A stretch of 9,354 nucleotides of DNA from Fidelibacterota bacterium (GCA_024277405.1 JAJRVI010000097.1:1-9354); one strand, 5' to 3'; positions 1 through 7,106 are shown, numbered from the stretch's first letter. Translations and numbers: made by a program. Notes: generated from the letters alone by a model not told the origin.

Positions 1-333
1 AAGGCCGAGGTTCCCCTCCTGGATGAGGTCCAGGAACGGGAGGCCGCAGCCCCGGTACTTCTTGGCGATGGAGACCACGAGACGGAGGTTCGCCTCGGCG
101 AGCTTCTCCTTGGCGGCCTTATCGCCGGCCTCCACGCGTTTGGCGAGCTCCACCTCCTCCTCCTTGGTGAGGAGGGGGACGCGGGAGATCTCGTCGAAGT
201 AGGTACGAATCGGGTTCTCCGGGGAGCGGTGGTGCTCCTCTTCCTCCTCCCACTCCCAGTGGAGCTCCTCCTCGGCCTCGAGGTTCTCGAGGTATTCTTT
301 GGCGTTCAGTTCCTTCTCCTTCACGTTGCCCAT
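1..333 (-). CDS. rpoD: RNA polymerase primary-type sigma-70 factor, N-terminal part (runs off the left edge)
   Basis: Sigma factors direct RNA polymerase to -10/-35 promoters. I translated the minus strand from the ATG at 333-331 and obtained 111 open codons to the window edge. Residues 1-38 are very acidic (a WEWEEEEE run near residue 28). Region 1.2 follows at about 39-75 (PIRTYFDEISRVPLLTKEEE), then regions 2.1-2.2 (NLRLVVSIAKKY, then GLPFLDLIQEGNLGL), which is the core-binding signature of group 1/2 sigma factors. The start is supported by a purine-rich SD (AGAGGTGG, 338-345). The N-terminus is short: there is no room for a full region 1.1, only a roughly 38-residue acidic leader. Regions 2.3-4 lie outside the window, so a group 2 (alternative, RpoD-like) factor cannot be excluded. 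Confidence 0.85.
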   Translation of the reverse strand, partial: MGNVKEKELNAKEYLENLEAEEELHWEWEEEEEHHRSPENPIRTYFDEISRVPLLTKEEEVELAKRVEAGDKAAKEKLAEANLRLVVSIAKKYRGCGLPFLDLIQEGNLGL

Positions 334-356
334 ACGACCACCTCTTTTTTATTGGC

Positions 357-374
357 TAAAGGCTTTTGCCTTTA
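357..374 (-). promoter_or_regulatory. Small hairpin in the sigma-factor 5' leader
   Basis: TAAAGGC (357-363) and GCCTTTA (368-374) form a 7-bp perfect stem around a 4-nt loop. It lies between the predicted transcription start (~388) and the SD (338-345). No U-run follows it on either strand, so it is not an intrinsic terminator. It could stabilise the mRNA or affect ribosome loading, which is inference. Confidence 0.4.
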
Positions 375-394
375 TTGTCATCCAGAGCGATGCC

Positions 395-423
395 ATTATA
401 CCGCGAAAAAGGGGCTTTGATAA
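395..423 (-). promoter_or_regulatory. Sigma-70 type promoter for the sigma factor gene
   Basis: On the minus strand there is a perfect TATAAT (395-400), a 17-nt spacer and TTATCA (418-423), a 4/6 match to the -35 consensus. Transcription would start near 388, giving a leader of about 55 nt before the ATG at 333. Confidence 0.7.
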
Positions 424-482
424 GATCCCGAACGGGCGCTTCAGATCCGTAAATCCCGAGATGCACAAATCCCGCGACTGGA

Positions 483-511
483 TTGACGCTCGTGACGTGG
501 CGCCCTATGAT
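483..511 (+). promoter_or_regulatory. Sigma-70 type promoter for the slipin gene
   Basis: TTGACG (483-488), a 17-nt spacer and TATGAT (506-511) each match consensus at 5 of 6 positions. The predicted start near 518 leaves a leader of only about 13 nt, filled by the SD AGGAGG at 521-526. Confidence 0.7.
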
Positions 512-530
512 TCAGCCGAAAGGAGGCGCG

Positions 531-1295
531 ATGAGCCTGTTGGGGATAGCCATCGTCGTGGGCATCATCGTCATGTTCCTCTCCAGCGCCATCAGGATCG
601 TGCGCGAATACGAGCGGGGCGTGATCTTCCGCTTGGGCAGGCTCGTGGGGGCGAAAGGGCCCGGCCTTTTCTTCATCATCCCCATCGTGGACAAGATGGT
701 GAAGGTGGACCTACGCACCATCACCCTGGACGTCCCGCCCCAGGAGGTGATCACCCGGGACAACGTCCCCGTGCACGTGAACGCCGTGGTCTACTTCCGG
801 GTGATGAGCCCCACCGACGCGGTGGTCCAGGTGATGGACTACATCGAGGCCACCCGCCAGATCTCCATGACCACCCTGAGGTCGGTGCTGGGGAAGGTGG
901 AGCTGGACGAGATCCTCTCGGAGCGGGAGAAGCTGAACCAAGAGCTCCAGCGGATCATCGACGAACACACCGATCCATGGGGGATCAAGGTGATCACGGT
1001 GGAGATCAAGGACGTGAAGATACCCCAGGAGATGCAGCGGGCCATCGCCCGCCAGGCCGAGGCCGAAAGGGAGCGGCGGTCCAAGATCATCAACGCCGAG
1101 GGCGAGCTCCAGGCCGCCGAGAAGCTCCGCCAGGCGGCCGAGATCATGCAACGATCCCCCGGGGCCCTGCAGTTGCGGTACCTCCAGACCCTATCGGAGA
1201 TCGCCACCGAGAACGCCACCACCGTGGTCTTCCCCGTCCCCATCGATCTCCTCTCCGCGTTGCGCGGGGTGGGGGGTTCCCGGTCCGAGGGTTGA
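531..1295 (+). CDS. Slipin (stomatin/prohibitin family, SPFH/Band 7 domain)
   Basis: A membrane-anchored scaffold protein of the stomatin type, 254 aa. Residues 1-19 are one hydrophobic segment. The SPFH domain follows, with hallmark stretches YERGVIFRLGRLVGAKGPGL (28-45), PPQEVITRDNVPVHVNAVVY (69-88) and GIKVITVEIKDVKIPQEMQR (151-170). A charged Ala/Glu/Arg coiled coil (about 165-205) and the usual C-terminal assembly segment (YLQTLSEIATENATTVVFPVP, 217-237) come after. Length and order are typical of bacterial slipins, which form large membrane-bound oligomers. I chose ATG 531 because AGGAGG sits 4 nt upstream; an in-frame TTG at 483 lies in the promoter. Slipins are often paired with an NfeD membrane protease, but none is seen here. 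The next gene starts 13 bp downstream, so the two are probably co-transcribed. The precise role is unknown. Confidence 0.93.
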   Translation: MSLLGIAIVVGIIVMFLSSAIRIVREYERGVIFRLGRLVGAKGPGLFFIIPIVDKMVKVDLRTITLDVPPQEVITRDNVPVHVNAVVYFRVMSPTDAVVQVMDYIEATRQISMTTLRSVLGKVELDEILSEREKLNQELQRIIDEHTDPWGIKVITVEIKDVKIPQEMQRAIARQAEAERERRSKIINAEGELQAAEKLRQAAEIMQRSPGALQLRYLQTLSEIATENATTVVFPVPIDLLSALRGVGGSRSEG

Positions 1296-1308
1296 GGGGC
1301 GAAGGGCG

Positions 1309-2058
1309 TTGAGGATCTGTGTCCTGGGGAGTGGTTCCTCGGGGAACGCGGTCCTCGTGGAGGGCCCCGGGGGATACCTCCTCGTGGACGCGGGGTTCTC
1401 CTGGCGCGAGATCAAGGCCCGGGCGCGCCGGGCCGGGTTCCACCTGGGGTCCATCGCCGCCCTCGTCCTCACCCACGAGCACGCCGATCACGTCCGGGGC
1501 CTACGCACACTCTACCGTCGCGGGACCCCGCTCATCGCGAGCCCGGGGACCCTGCGCGCGTTGGGCCACCGGTTTCGACGGGCGGTCCCCCTGAACGGGG
1601 AGGTGGAGATCGCCGGCCTGCGGATCCTTTCCTTCCCTGTTCCCCACGACGCCCACGATCCCCGGGGCATCATCCTTGAGCTCGACGGTGTGAGGGCGGC
1701 GATCGCCACCGATATGGGCGAGGTGCCCCCGCCGGTGCTCGGGGCCCTCGGGGGCTGCGAGGCCTTGGTCTTCGAGGCGAACCACGACCTCGAGCTGCTC
1801 CTCACCGGTCCCTATCCCTGGCCCCTGAAGCTCCGCATCCTCGGGCCGCGGGGGCATCTCTCCAACGACGCCGCCGGCTCCGCGTTGGCCGAGCTCGCCG
1901 GGGGGGCTCGGGCCGTGTTCCTCGCACACCTCTCCCAGGAGAACAACCGCCCCTCCCTCGCATTGGAGACCGTGGCCCGATACCTCGAGCACTGGGACGG
2001 TGCCCTCTACCTCACCTATCCCGAACGCCCGGGCGCCGTGCTCGACCTGTTCGCCTAG
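1309..2058 (+). CDS. yycJ: YycJ/WalJ-type metallo-beta-lactamase-fold hydrolase
   Basis: A 249-aa member of the YycJ (WalJ) branch of the metallo-beta-lactamase superfamily: two-metal hydrolases, probably exonucleases or phosphodiesterases, linked in Firmicutes to the WalK/WalR cell-wall and replication-associated operon. The family N-terminus VLGSGSSGNAVLVEG (residues 5-19) is present. The metal motif HEHADH is at 56-61, with further ligand positions in PHDAHD (112-117), TDMG (134-137), ANHD (157-160), GHLSN (182-186) and AHLSQENN (206-213). The start is TTG 1309, which gives the family N-terminus exactly; its SD is weak (purine-rich, from 1294). No walK/walR-like genes are nearby. The 13-bp gap suggests co-transcription with the slipin, but the functional link is not obvious. 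The family call is firm; the biological substrate is inferred. Confidence 0.9.
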   Translation: MRICVLGSGSSGNAVLVEGPGGYLLVDAGFSWREIKARARRAGFHLGSIAALVLTHEHADHVRGLRTLYRRGTPLIASPGTLRALGHRFRRAVPLNGEVEIAGLRILSFPVPHDAHDPRGIILELDGVRAAIATDMGEVPPPVLGALGGCEALVFEANHDLELLLTGPYPWPLKLRILGPRGHLSNDAAGSALAELAGGARAVFLAHLSQENNRPSLALETVARYLEHWDGALYLTYPERPGAVLDLFA

Positions 2059-2085
2059 GCCCGAGGCGTGAGCACAAGATTCGTC

Positions 2086-2091
2086 TATAAT
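2086..2091 (+). promoter_or_regulatory. Probable -10 element for the M20-ABC cassette
   Basis: A perfect TATAAT lies in the 83-bp gap before the M20 gene. No good -35 hexamer is found at 16-18 bp spacing (the region is GAGGCG-like), so it may need an activator or be weak. An 8-bp palindrome, ACAGCTGT (2093-2100), covers the predicted start site and could be an operator half. Confidence 0.5.
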
Positions 2092-2141
2092 CACAGCTGT
2101 CGTCCCCATATATCACCTCGGTCCATCGTGGAGGCTGGAGG

Positions 2142-3305
2142 ATGATCGATCCGGTGGAGTTAGCGGCGGAACTCGTCCGCATCGAAAGCATCTCCGGTAA
2201 CGAAGGCGACCTCGCCGACTTCCTCATCAAGACGCTGCGGCGATTCGCCGCGGTGGAACGGGGGCCCCTGGGCGCGGTCATCGCCGAGATCCGGAACGGG
2301 GACGGGCCCACCATCGTGTTCGAGGGGCACATGGATACCGTGCCCCCGGGGGATGAATCGGCGTGGTCCGTCCCCCCGTTCTCGGGGGAGGGGAAGGGAG
2401 GGTACATCTGGGGCCGGGGGGCGGTGGACATGAAGGGGGCCATCGCCGCCCAGATCGCCGCGGCGGCCGCCTCCCGGGAGGCGGTCCGGGGGACGCTTTA
2501 CCTCGTCTACGTCCCCCACGAGGAGACCGCGGAGGGGGCGGTGCTGGACCGGGTCCTGGACGCGATCGATGTCCCGGATCTGGTGGTGCTGGGGGAGCCC
2601 TCTGATCTGCGGTTGGCCATCGGCCACCGGGGGCGGGCGGTGATCAAGCTCCTGGCGCGGGGGAAGACCGCCCATGCGTCCATGCCCAACCTGGGGAAGA
2701 ACGCGATCGCCCTCATGATCAAGCAACTCCCCAAGGCCCTCTCCCGCCCCCTGCCCGAGGATCCCCTCCTGGGCAAGGGGACCCACGCCGTGACCTCCAT
2801 CTACACCCCCACCTGGGGGCCCCTCATCCCCGACCGCTGCATCGCCGAGATCGATCGGCGGATCGTGGTGGGGGAGACCCGGGACTCGGTGCTCGGCACC
2901 TACAAGGACCTCGACCTGGAGGCGGCCATCGCCCGGGAGGAGCTCAGGAGCTACACGGGGGAGACCTTCACCGTGGAGCATTTCTACCCCGCGTGGTACT
3001 TCGATCCCGCGGAGGGGTTCGTGCAGTGGGCTTGGCACGCCCTCGATCACCCCCCCTTCCGCATCTGGAGGTTCTCCACCGACGGGGTGATCTCCGCGGG
3101 TACCTATGAGCTCCCCACCGTCGGCTTCGGCCCCGGGGACGAGGCCCTAGCCCACCAGCCGGACGAACGGGTGTCGGTGGGGGATATCGCCCGGGCGGCC
3201 GAGGGCTACCGTCGCTTGGTGAAGCGCATGTCCGACCTCGAGAAGGTCCTCGTCAAGCGGGAGCCCCTGGAGCTCCTGCGGCGGCCGGAGAGGCTCGATT
3301 CCTGA
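2142..3305 (+). CDS. M20 family metallopeptidase/deacylase (ArgE/DapE/YgeY-like)
   Basis: A 387-aa zinc-dependent amidohydrolase of the ArgE/DapE/CPG2 group, which removes acyl groups from amino acids or cleaves small peptides. Visible metal and catalytic residues are H63 and D65 in GHMDTVP, D96 in GRGAVDMKGA, E127-E128 in PHEETAEG (general base and metal ligand), E152 in GEPSDL, and a C-terminal ligand H338 in LAHQPDE. The lid/dimerisation domain has the usual GHRGRA (161-166) and KTAHASMPNLGKNA (175-188) segments. The sequence most resembles the YgeY-type hydrolases, whose substrates are uncertain. The ATG is preceded by GGAGG at 2130-2134 (7-nt spacing). About 24 charged residues extend past the catalytic domain. 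The stop codon overlaps the ABC ATPase start (TGATG), so translation is probably coupled. An acylated amino acid or peptide substrate is likely; the exact one cannot be told. Confidence 0.9.
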   Translation: MIDPVELAAELVRIESISGNEGDLADFLIKTLRRFAAVERGPLGAVIAEIRNGDGPTIVFEGHMDTVPPGDESAWSVPPFSGEGKGGYIWGRGAVDMKGAIAAQIAAAAASREAVRGTLYLVYVPHEETAEGAVLDRVLDAIDVPDLVVLGEPSDLRLAIGHRGRAVIKLLARGKTAHASMPNLGKNAIALMIKQLPKALSRPLPEDPLLGKGTHAVTSIYTPTWGPLIPDRCIAEIDRRIVVGETRDSVLGTYKDLDLEAAIAREELRSYTGETFTVEHFYPAWYFDPAEGFVQWAWHALDHPPFRIWRFSTDGVISAGTYELPTVGFGPGDEALAHQPDERVSVGDIARAAEGYRRLVKRMSDLEKVLVKREPLELLRRPERLDS

Positions 3306-4207
3306 TGGAGACCGCCATCGCCCTGCGGGGGGTGCACAAGGGGCTCGGCGGCCGTGAGGTGCTGCGCGGGATCACCCTGGAGGTCCGGCGGGGGGATGTG
3401 TTCGGATACCTCGGGCCGAACGGGGCCGGCAAGACCACCACCATCCGGGTGCTGTTGGGGCTGTTGGAGCCGGACTCGGGGGAGGTGCTCATCTTCGGGG
3501 AACGTGCCGGCCCGGGGGCGCGGGCGCGCATCGGGTTCGTGCTGGAGAGCGACGGCCTCTTCGATGGCCTCACCGCCGTCGAGAACCTGGAGCTCTTCGC
3601 ACGCCTTTACGGGGTGAAGCGCCCGCGGATCGGGGAGCTCCTGGAGCTCGTGGGCCTCTCCCGCGAGGGGCGGGAGCGGGCGGGGAGGTTCTCGCGGGGG
3701 ATGCGACAGCGGCTCGCCCTGGCGCGGGCCCTCCTCCACGACCCGGAGATCCTCGTGTTGGACGAGCCCACCGCGGGACTCGACCCCTCGGGCCAGATGG
3801 AGCTCCGGGAGCTTGTGCGGGAACTGGCGGCCGCCGGGAGGACGGTCTTCTTCAGCTCCCACAACCTCGATGAGGTGGAACGCCTCTGCAACCGCATCGC
3901 CCTCATCCACCGGGGCAAGATCCGGCTCCAAGGCGAGGTGGCGGAGCTCCGCGCCGGGGGGCGGGGATACGTGGTGGAGCTCTCCGCGGAGCCCACGGCC
4001 GCGGATCTCGAGGAGCTGGGGGGCGATGGGCACCTGGGGCTCGTGGAGGCCCGGGGGCGCCGGCTGACGTTCGACCCGGCGGACGGAATCGGGATCCCCG
4101 AGCTCGCACGGGCGCTCCAGGACCGTGGCCTCGGGATCGAGGCGATCTACCGACGCCGGGCATCGCTGGAGGAGCTCTACCGCCGGATCCTCGCGGAGGA
4201 GGCATGA
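3305..4207 (+). CDS. ABC transporter ATP-binding protein (ABC-2/drug-exporter type)
   Basis: A 300-aa cytoplasmic ATPase that powers the permease encoded next to it. Walker A is GPNGAGKT (37-44), the signature is FSRGMRQRLALARAL (129-143, with SRGMRQ in the LSGGQ position), Walker B is ILVLDEP (149-155), the D-loop is GLDPSG and the H-loop histidine is H186. The Q-loop position appears to be Glu (VLESDGLFDGLTAVENL, around residue 81), as seen in some related drug/Na+-type exporters. Residues from about 215 form the C-terminal regulatory extension typical of CcmA/NatA-like proteins. The ATG overlaps the M20 stop by one base and a purine-rich stretch (3288-3294) lies 10 nt upstream. It also overlaps the permease by 4 bp. 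The transported substrate is unknown. Confidence 0.93.
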   Translation: METAIALRGVHKGLGGREVLRGITLEVRRGDVFGYLGPNGAGKTTTIRVLLGLLEPDSGEVLIFGERAGPGARARIGFVLESDGLFDGLTAVENLELFARLYGVKRPRIGELLELVGLSREGRERAGRFSRGMRQRLALARALLHDPEILVLDEPTAGLDPSGQMELRELVRELAAAGRTVFFSSHNLDEVERLCNRIALIHRGKIRLQGEVAELRAGGRGYVVELSAEPTAADLEELGGDGHLGLVEARGRRLTFDPADGIGIPELARALQDRGLGIEAIYRRRASLEELYRRILAEEA

Positions 4208-4950
4208 GGGACTTCATCACGATCGCGGCCCATTCCCTCCGTGCGAACCTGCGCCACCGCCAGGGGTTGATCTCCATCGCGGTCCTCTTCCTGGGGATCA
4301 TCCCCGTCTTCTTCGGGATGAAGGGCACGTTGACCGAGATACTCACCAAGGGGACGTGGGACGTGGTGGGGCCGTGGGCACTCAACGCCATCGGGCTCGC
4401 CGGTTACCTCGTGTCCCTCCTGTGTGTGGCGTTCCTGGGCGTCCTCCTCGGGATAGGCACCCTTACCCAGGAGAAGGCGAAGGGGGCGCTGGAGGCGCTC
4501 CTCGCCACGCCCATCCGTCCCGGGGCAGTGTGGTGGGGCAAGACCGCCGGCAGCTTCCTCCCCGCGTTCGTCGCGGGGATAGGGGTGAGCTTCGGGGTCC
4601 TGTGGGCCCTAAACGCCACGGCGGTGGTGCCCGCGCTGGGACGGCCCGTCCTCCCGGGCCCGGTGGCGGCCACCGTGGGCGTGGGCGTCCCGCTCCTCGG
4701 CCTCGGGATCGCGGCCCTGGTCAACCTGATCGGGCTCCTGGTGGCCAACCCCAGCATCGCCTCCCTGGCGGTGGTGATGATCGCCCTCGCGGTGTCCAAC
4801 GTGCTCCCCCGCCTGGGGCTCGAGTTCGCGGATTGGTCGTTCGCCTGGGCCAACGCGGGGACGGGCCTGGTCCTCCTGGCGACGTCGGTTCTGCTGGCGC
4901 GGAAGGTGCTCACGAAGGAGAGGATCGTCCTCAGCGCGAAACGCCTCTAG
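4204..4950 (+). CDS. ABC-2 type transporter permease
   Basis: A 248-aa integral membrane protein that forms the channel for the upstream ATPase. I see about six hydrophobic segments, near residues 21-38, 61-86, 115-137, 154-180, 184-203 and 217-233. The cytoplasmic stretch EKAKGALEALLATPIRPG (90-107) is the conserved ABC-2 motif that docks on the ATPase. The start ATG overlaps the ATPase stop (ATGA) and GGAGG lies just upstream. A single ATPase plus a single permease implies a dimer of each. No solute-binding protein is encoded, which fits an exporter. The 3' end overlaps the convergent MFS gene by 20 bp. Confidence 0.88.
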   Translation: MRDFITIAAHSLRANLRHRQGLISIAVLFLGIIPVFFGMKGTLTEILTKGTWDVVGPWALNAIGLAGYLVSLLCVAFLGVLLGIGTLTQEKAKGALEALLATPIRPGAVWWGKTAGSFLPAFVAGIGVSFGVLWALNATAVVPALGRPVLPGPVAATVGVGVPLLGLGIAALVNLIGLLVANPSIASLAVVMIALAVSNVLPRLGLEFADWSFAWANAGTGLVLLATSVLLARKVLTKERIVLSAKRL

Positions 4951-6121
4951 GCCGGGGCTCGCAGCAGAGGAGGACGAGGAGGAAGCCGATCCCGCTCACC
5001 CCGGCCATGGCGGCGAACGCCCCCCGGAGCCCGAGGAGCGGGGCCAGGGCCCCCGAGAGGACCGGGCCGAGCATCCCGCCCAGGGCCCTGGTGGAATCGA
5101 ACAGCCCCAGGATCTCCCCTTGCCGCTCGAGCGGGACCACATCGCCGAGGTGGGCGGTGGAGCCGATGTAGAGGGAGCTGAACGCGATGCCCAGCAGGGC
5201 GAAGCCAGCGGCGATCCCTCCCGGCCCCCGCGAGAGGGCGAACACCACCGGCACGAGCACCGAGAGGCCGAACCCCCCTAGGAACACGATCCGCCGGCCC
5301 ACCCGATCGCTCATCCGCCCGAAGAGGAGCATCCCCAGGACCTGGACGGCGTGGTTGAGCGCGGCCAGGGCACCCATCGCCCCCGCGGGGATCCCGAGAT
5401 CGGCCATATACACGTAGATGAAGGCGAAGAACCCGGTCGTCCCCATCTGGCGGAAGAGGGCCCCCAAAAAGAGCGACAGGAGCCCCCAATCCCGGAGCGA
5501 CCGCAGCGTGGCACGCCTCCGCGGCTCCCGCCGCGCCTCCGTGTGGGGCAGGGGGATCAGGGCGAGGAGTCCGAGGAGGGGGAGGGCGGTCAGGGCCGCG
5601 AAGCTCCCCCGGAAGCCCCACCAGGCGAGGAGCGCGCCCGCGGCGAGCTTTCCCAACATGAGCCCCAGGGATCGGGCCGACGTGATGTACGAGAGGTTCC
5701 GACCGCGCCTCCGCCTGGGACTCACCCCGGAGACGAGGGCCATGGCCACGGCGGCGAACCCCGCCCCGGCGAACGCCCGGGCGAACCCCGCCCCGATGGC
5801 GAGGGACGCGGGGGGTAGGAGGATGAGGCCCGCGAGCCCCCCAGCCCCGAGGGCCATGGATGCCATCAGGAGGGGCTTGTAGGGGTACCTCCCCGCCAGC
5901 CGCCCCAACACCACGCCCCCGAGGACGCTCCCCAGAGACCGCGCGCTCGTCCCCATGGCGATGAGGATATGCGGGGCCCCCAGGCTCCTCAGGTACAACT
6001 GGAGGAGCATCCCCATGGCCGAGCCGGCGGTATAGGACGAGGCCAGGGCCGCGGCCAGGGGGGCCACGAACCGCCCGAGTCTCGTGCGCCCTTCCAGGAC
6101 CTCGATGCTCACCGGGAGCAC
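4931..6121 (-). CDS. Major facilitator superfamily (MFS) transporter
   Basis: A 396-aa, probably 12-helix secondary transporter in the cell membrane. The MFS motif A appears in both halves: GRLAGRYPYKP (73-83) after helix 2 and GRMSDRVGRR (268-277) after helix 8. A basic/charged loop, about residues 193-210 (HTEARREPRRRATLRSLR), separates the two six-helix halves. Overall it looks like a drug or small-metabolite efflux permease; the substrate is unknown. The start is GTG 6121, the first start codon after an in-frame stop at 6218-6220; a second in-frame GTG lies three codons on. No SD is evident before either, so the start is uncertain and the mRNA may be leaderless. It faces rpsB head-to-head and its 3' end overlaps the ABC permease. 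Confidence 0.88.
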   Translation of the reverse strand: MLPVSIEVLEGRTRLGRFVAPLAAALASSYTAGSAMGMLLQLYLRSLGAPHILIAMGTSARSLGSVLGGVVLGRLAGRYPYKPLLMASMALGAGGLAGLILLPPASLAIGAGFARAFAGAGFAAVAMALVSGVSPRRRRGRNLSYITSARSLGLMLGKLAAGALLAWWGFRGSFAALTALPLLGLLALIPLPHTEARREPRRRATLRSLRDWGLLSLFLGALFRQMGTTGFFAFIYVYMADLGIPAGAMGALAALNHAVQVLGMLLFGRMSDRVGRRIVFLGGFGLSVLVPVVFALSRGPGGIAAGFALLGIAFSSLYIGSTAHLGDVVPLERQGEILGLFDSTRALGGMLGPVLSGALAPLLGLRGAFAAMAGVSGIGFLLVLLCCEPRPRGVSR

Positions 6122-6195
6122 CAGTGTACCCGAACCCCACCGGGCGCGCTCGTTCCCGAGGGGCGTCCATGCGTGACGGATCGAAAGCCGTGTTA

Positions 6196-6224
6196 TTGCG
6201 GGGAAAAAACCCCGAAGCTATACT
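6196..6224 (+). promoter_or_regulatory. Promoter for the rpsB-tsf-pyrH operon
   Basis: TTGCGG (6196-6201), a 17-nt spacer and TATACT (6219-6224, 5/6 match). The start would fall near 6231, giving a leader of about 35 nt. The spacer holds an A6 run flanked by GGGG and CCCC. Confidence 0.6.
6199..6214. repeat. Short inverted repeat within the rpsB promoter
   Basis: CGGGG (6199-6203), A6, CCCCG (6210-6214): a 5-bp perfect stem with a 6-nt loop, lying between the -35 and -10 boxes. It could be an operator or only an A-tract with GC flanks. It precedes the predicted transcription start, so it would not be in the rpsB mRNA. Confidence 0.4.
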
Positions 6225-6265
6225 TGGCACCGCTTAAATCCTGAGGGAAGAAAGGGGGAGGAAAT

Positions 6266-7102
6266 GTGGCTATCGTGACGATGAAAGAGCTTCTCGAAGC
6301 CGGCGTCCACTTCGGCCACCGTACCCGCAAGTGGAACCCGAAGATGAAGCCCTTCATCTATACCGAGCGCAAGGGGATCCACATCATCGACCTCGCGAAG
6401 ACCATCGAGCACCTTGAGAAGGCCTACTTCTTCGTGCGGGAACGGGCCGCCGCCGGCGACGAGATCCTCTTCGTGGGCACCAAGAAGCAGGTCCAGGCGA
6501 CCATCGAGGAGGAGGCCAAACGCTGCGGTGCCCACTACGTCAACCGTCGCTGGCTCGGGGGGACCCTCACCAACTTCGAGACGATCAGGAAGAGGGCCCT
6601 CTACATGGTAGAGCTCGAGCGCAACTTCGAGGAAGGCAAATACGAACGACTCCCCTTGAAGGAACGGGTCAAGCTCCAGCGGGAGCTGGAGAAGCTCCGG
6701 CGGAACCTGGACGGGTTGCGGGAGATGACCCGGCTCCCGGGAGTGGTATATGTGGTGGACCCCACGGTGGAGGTCCACGCCGTGCGCGAGGCGAACATCC
6801 TCGGGATCCCCGTGGTGGCGATCTGCGACACCAACTGCGACCCCGACCTCATCGACTATCCCATCCCGGGGAACGATGACGCCATCAAGGCCACCCGCCT
6901 CATCACCAAGAAGATCGCCGACGCCATCATCGAGGGCCGCGAGGGGCTCCAGGTCACCGAGCCCACTCCCGTGGAGGAGGAGCTCCCGTCCATGGAGGAG
7001 GCCATGCCGGCCATCGGCGAGGTGCCCCTGAAGGACGAGGAACTCGAAGAACACTACGGCGAGATGCTCAAGGAGCTCCTCGAGGAAGAAGGGAAGGAGT
7101 AG
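6266..7102 (+). CDS. rpsB: 30S ribosomal protein S2
   Basis: S2 of the small ribosomal subunit, needed for docking S1/mRNA on the 30S head. The sequence is strongly conserved: ELLEAGVHFGHRTRKWNPKM (8-27), IHIIDLAKTIEHL (38-50), RRWLGGTLTNFETI (94-107), RLPGVVYVVDP (156-166), and the C-terminal NILGIPVVAICDTNCDP (177-193). The start is GTG 6266, with GGGGGAGG directly upstream and a product beginning MAIVTMKELL as in other S2 proteins; an ATG at 6264 is out of frame. At 278 aa it is longer than E. coli S2 (241) because of an acidic tail from about residue 230. First gene of rpsB-tsf-pyrH, with tsf 4 nt downstream. Confidence 0.98.
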   Translation: MAIVTMKELLEAGVHFGHRTRKWNPKMKPFIYTERKGIHIIDLAKTIEHLEKAYFFVRERAAAGDEILFVGTKKQVQATIEEEAKRCGAHYVNRRWLGGTLTNFETIRKRALYMVELERNFEEGKYERLPLKERVKLQRELEKLRRNLDGLREMTRLPGVVYVVDPTVEVHAVREANILGIPVVAICDTNCDPDLIDYPIPGNDDAIKATRLITKKIADAIIEGREGLQVTEPTPVEEELPSMEEAMPAIGEVPLKDEELEEHYGEMLKELLEEEGKE

Positions 7103-7106
7103 GGCC

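Noticed and set aside
483..530. Upstream TTG start for the slipin (16 extra residues)
   Set aside because: The TTG is part of the -35 box, the extra residues match no slipin N-terminus, and ATG 531 has an ideal SD.
299..1312. Long plus-strand open frame (337 codons) over the slipin region
   Set aside because: Out-of-frame shadow of the slipin: a proline/glycine/arginine/histidine-rich translation typical of a wrong frame in GC-rich DNA, and it starts inside the sigma-factor gene.
2052..2068. 5-bp stem (CGCCT/AGGCG) at the yycJ stop codon as a terminator
   Set aside because: Too short and without a T-run; common by chance in GC-rich DNA.
2160..3050. 296-codon open frame antisense to the M20 gene
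   Set aside because: High-GC codon-position shadow with low-complexity composition, no SD and no recognisable domain; the plus-strand M20 gene has all its catalytic motifs.
3540..3560. Glu in place of the Q-loop Gln of the ABC ATPase as a defect
   Set aside because: Related exporter ATPases show similar FEE/LES variants; the other motifs are intact, so it is natural variation and not inactivation.
3206..4033. 275-codon open frame antisense to the ABC ATPase
   Set aside because: Same shadow effect; the plus strand encodes Walker A, signature and Walker B.
4125..5171. 348-codon plus-strand open frame across the permease and the MFS gene
   Set aside because: Arg/Pro/Gly-rich shadow spanning two well-supported membrane-protein genes on opposite strands.
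6122..6140. TACACT as a -10 box for the MFS gene on the minus strand
   Set aside because: It would lie one base from the GTG start with no -35 match at proper spacing, so I do not list it as a promoter.
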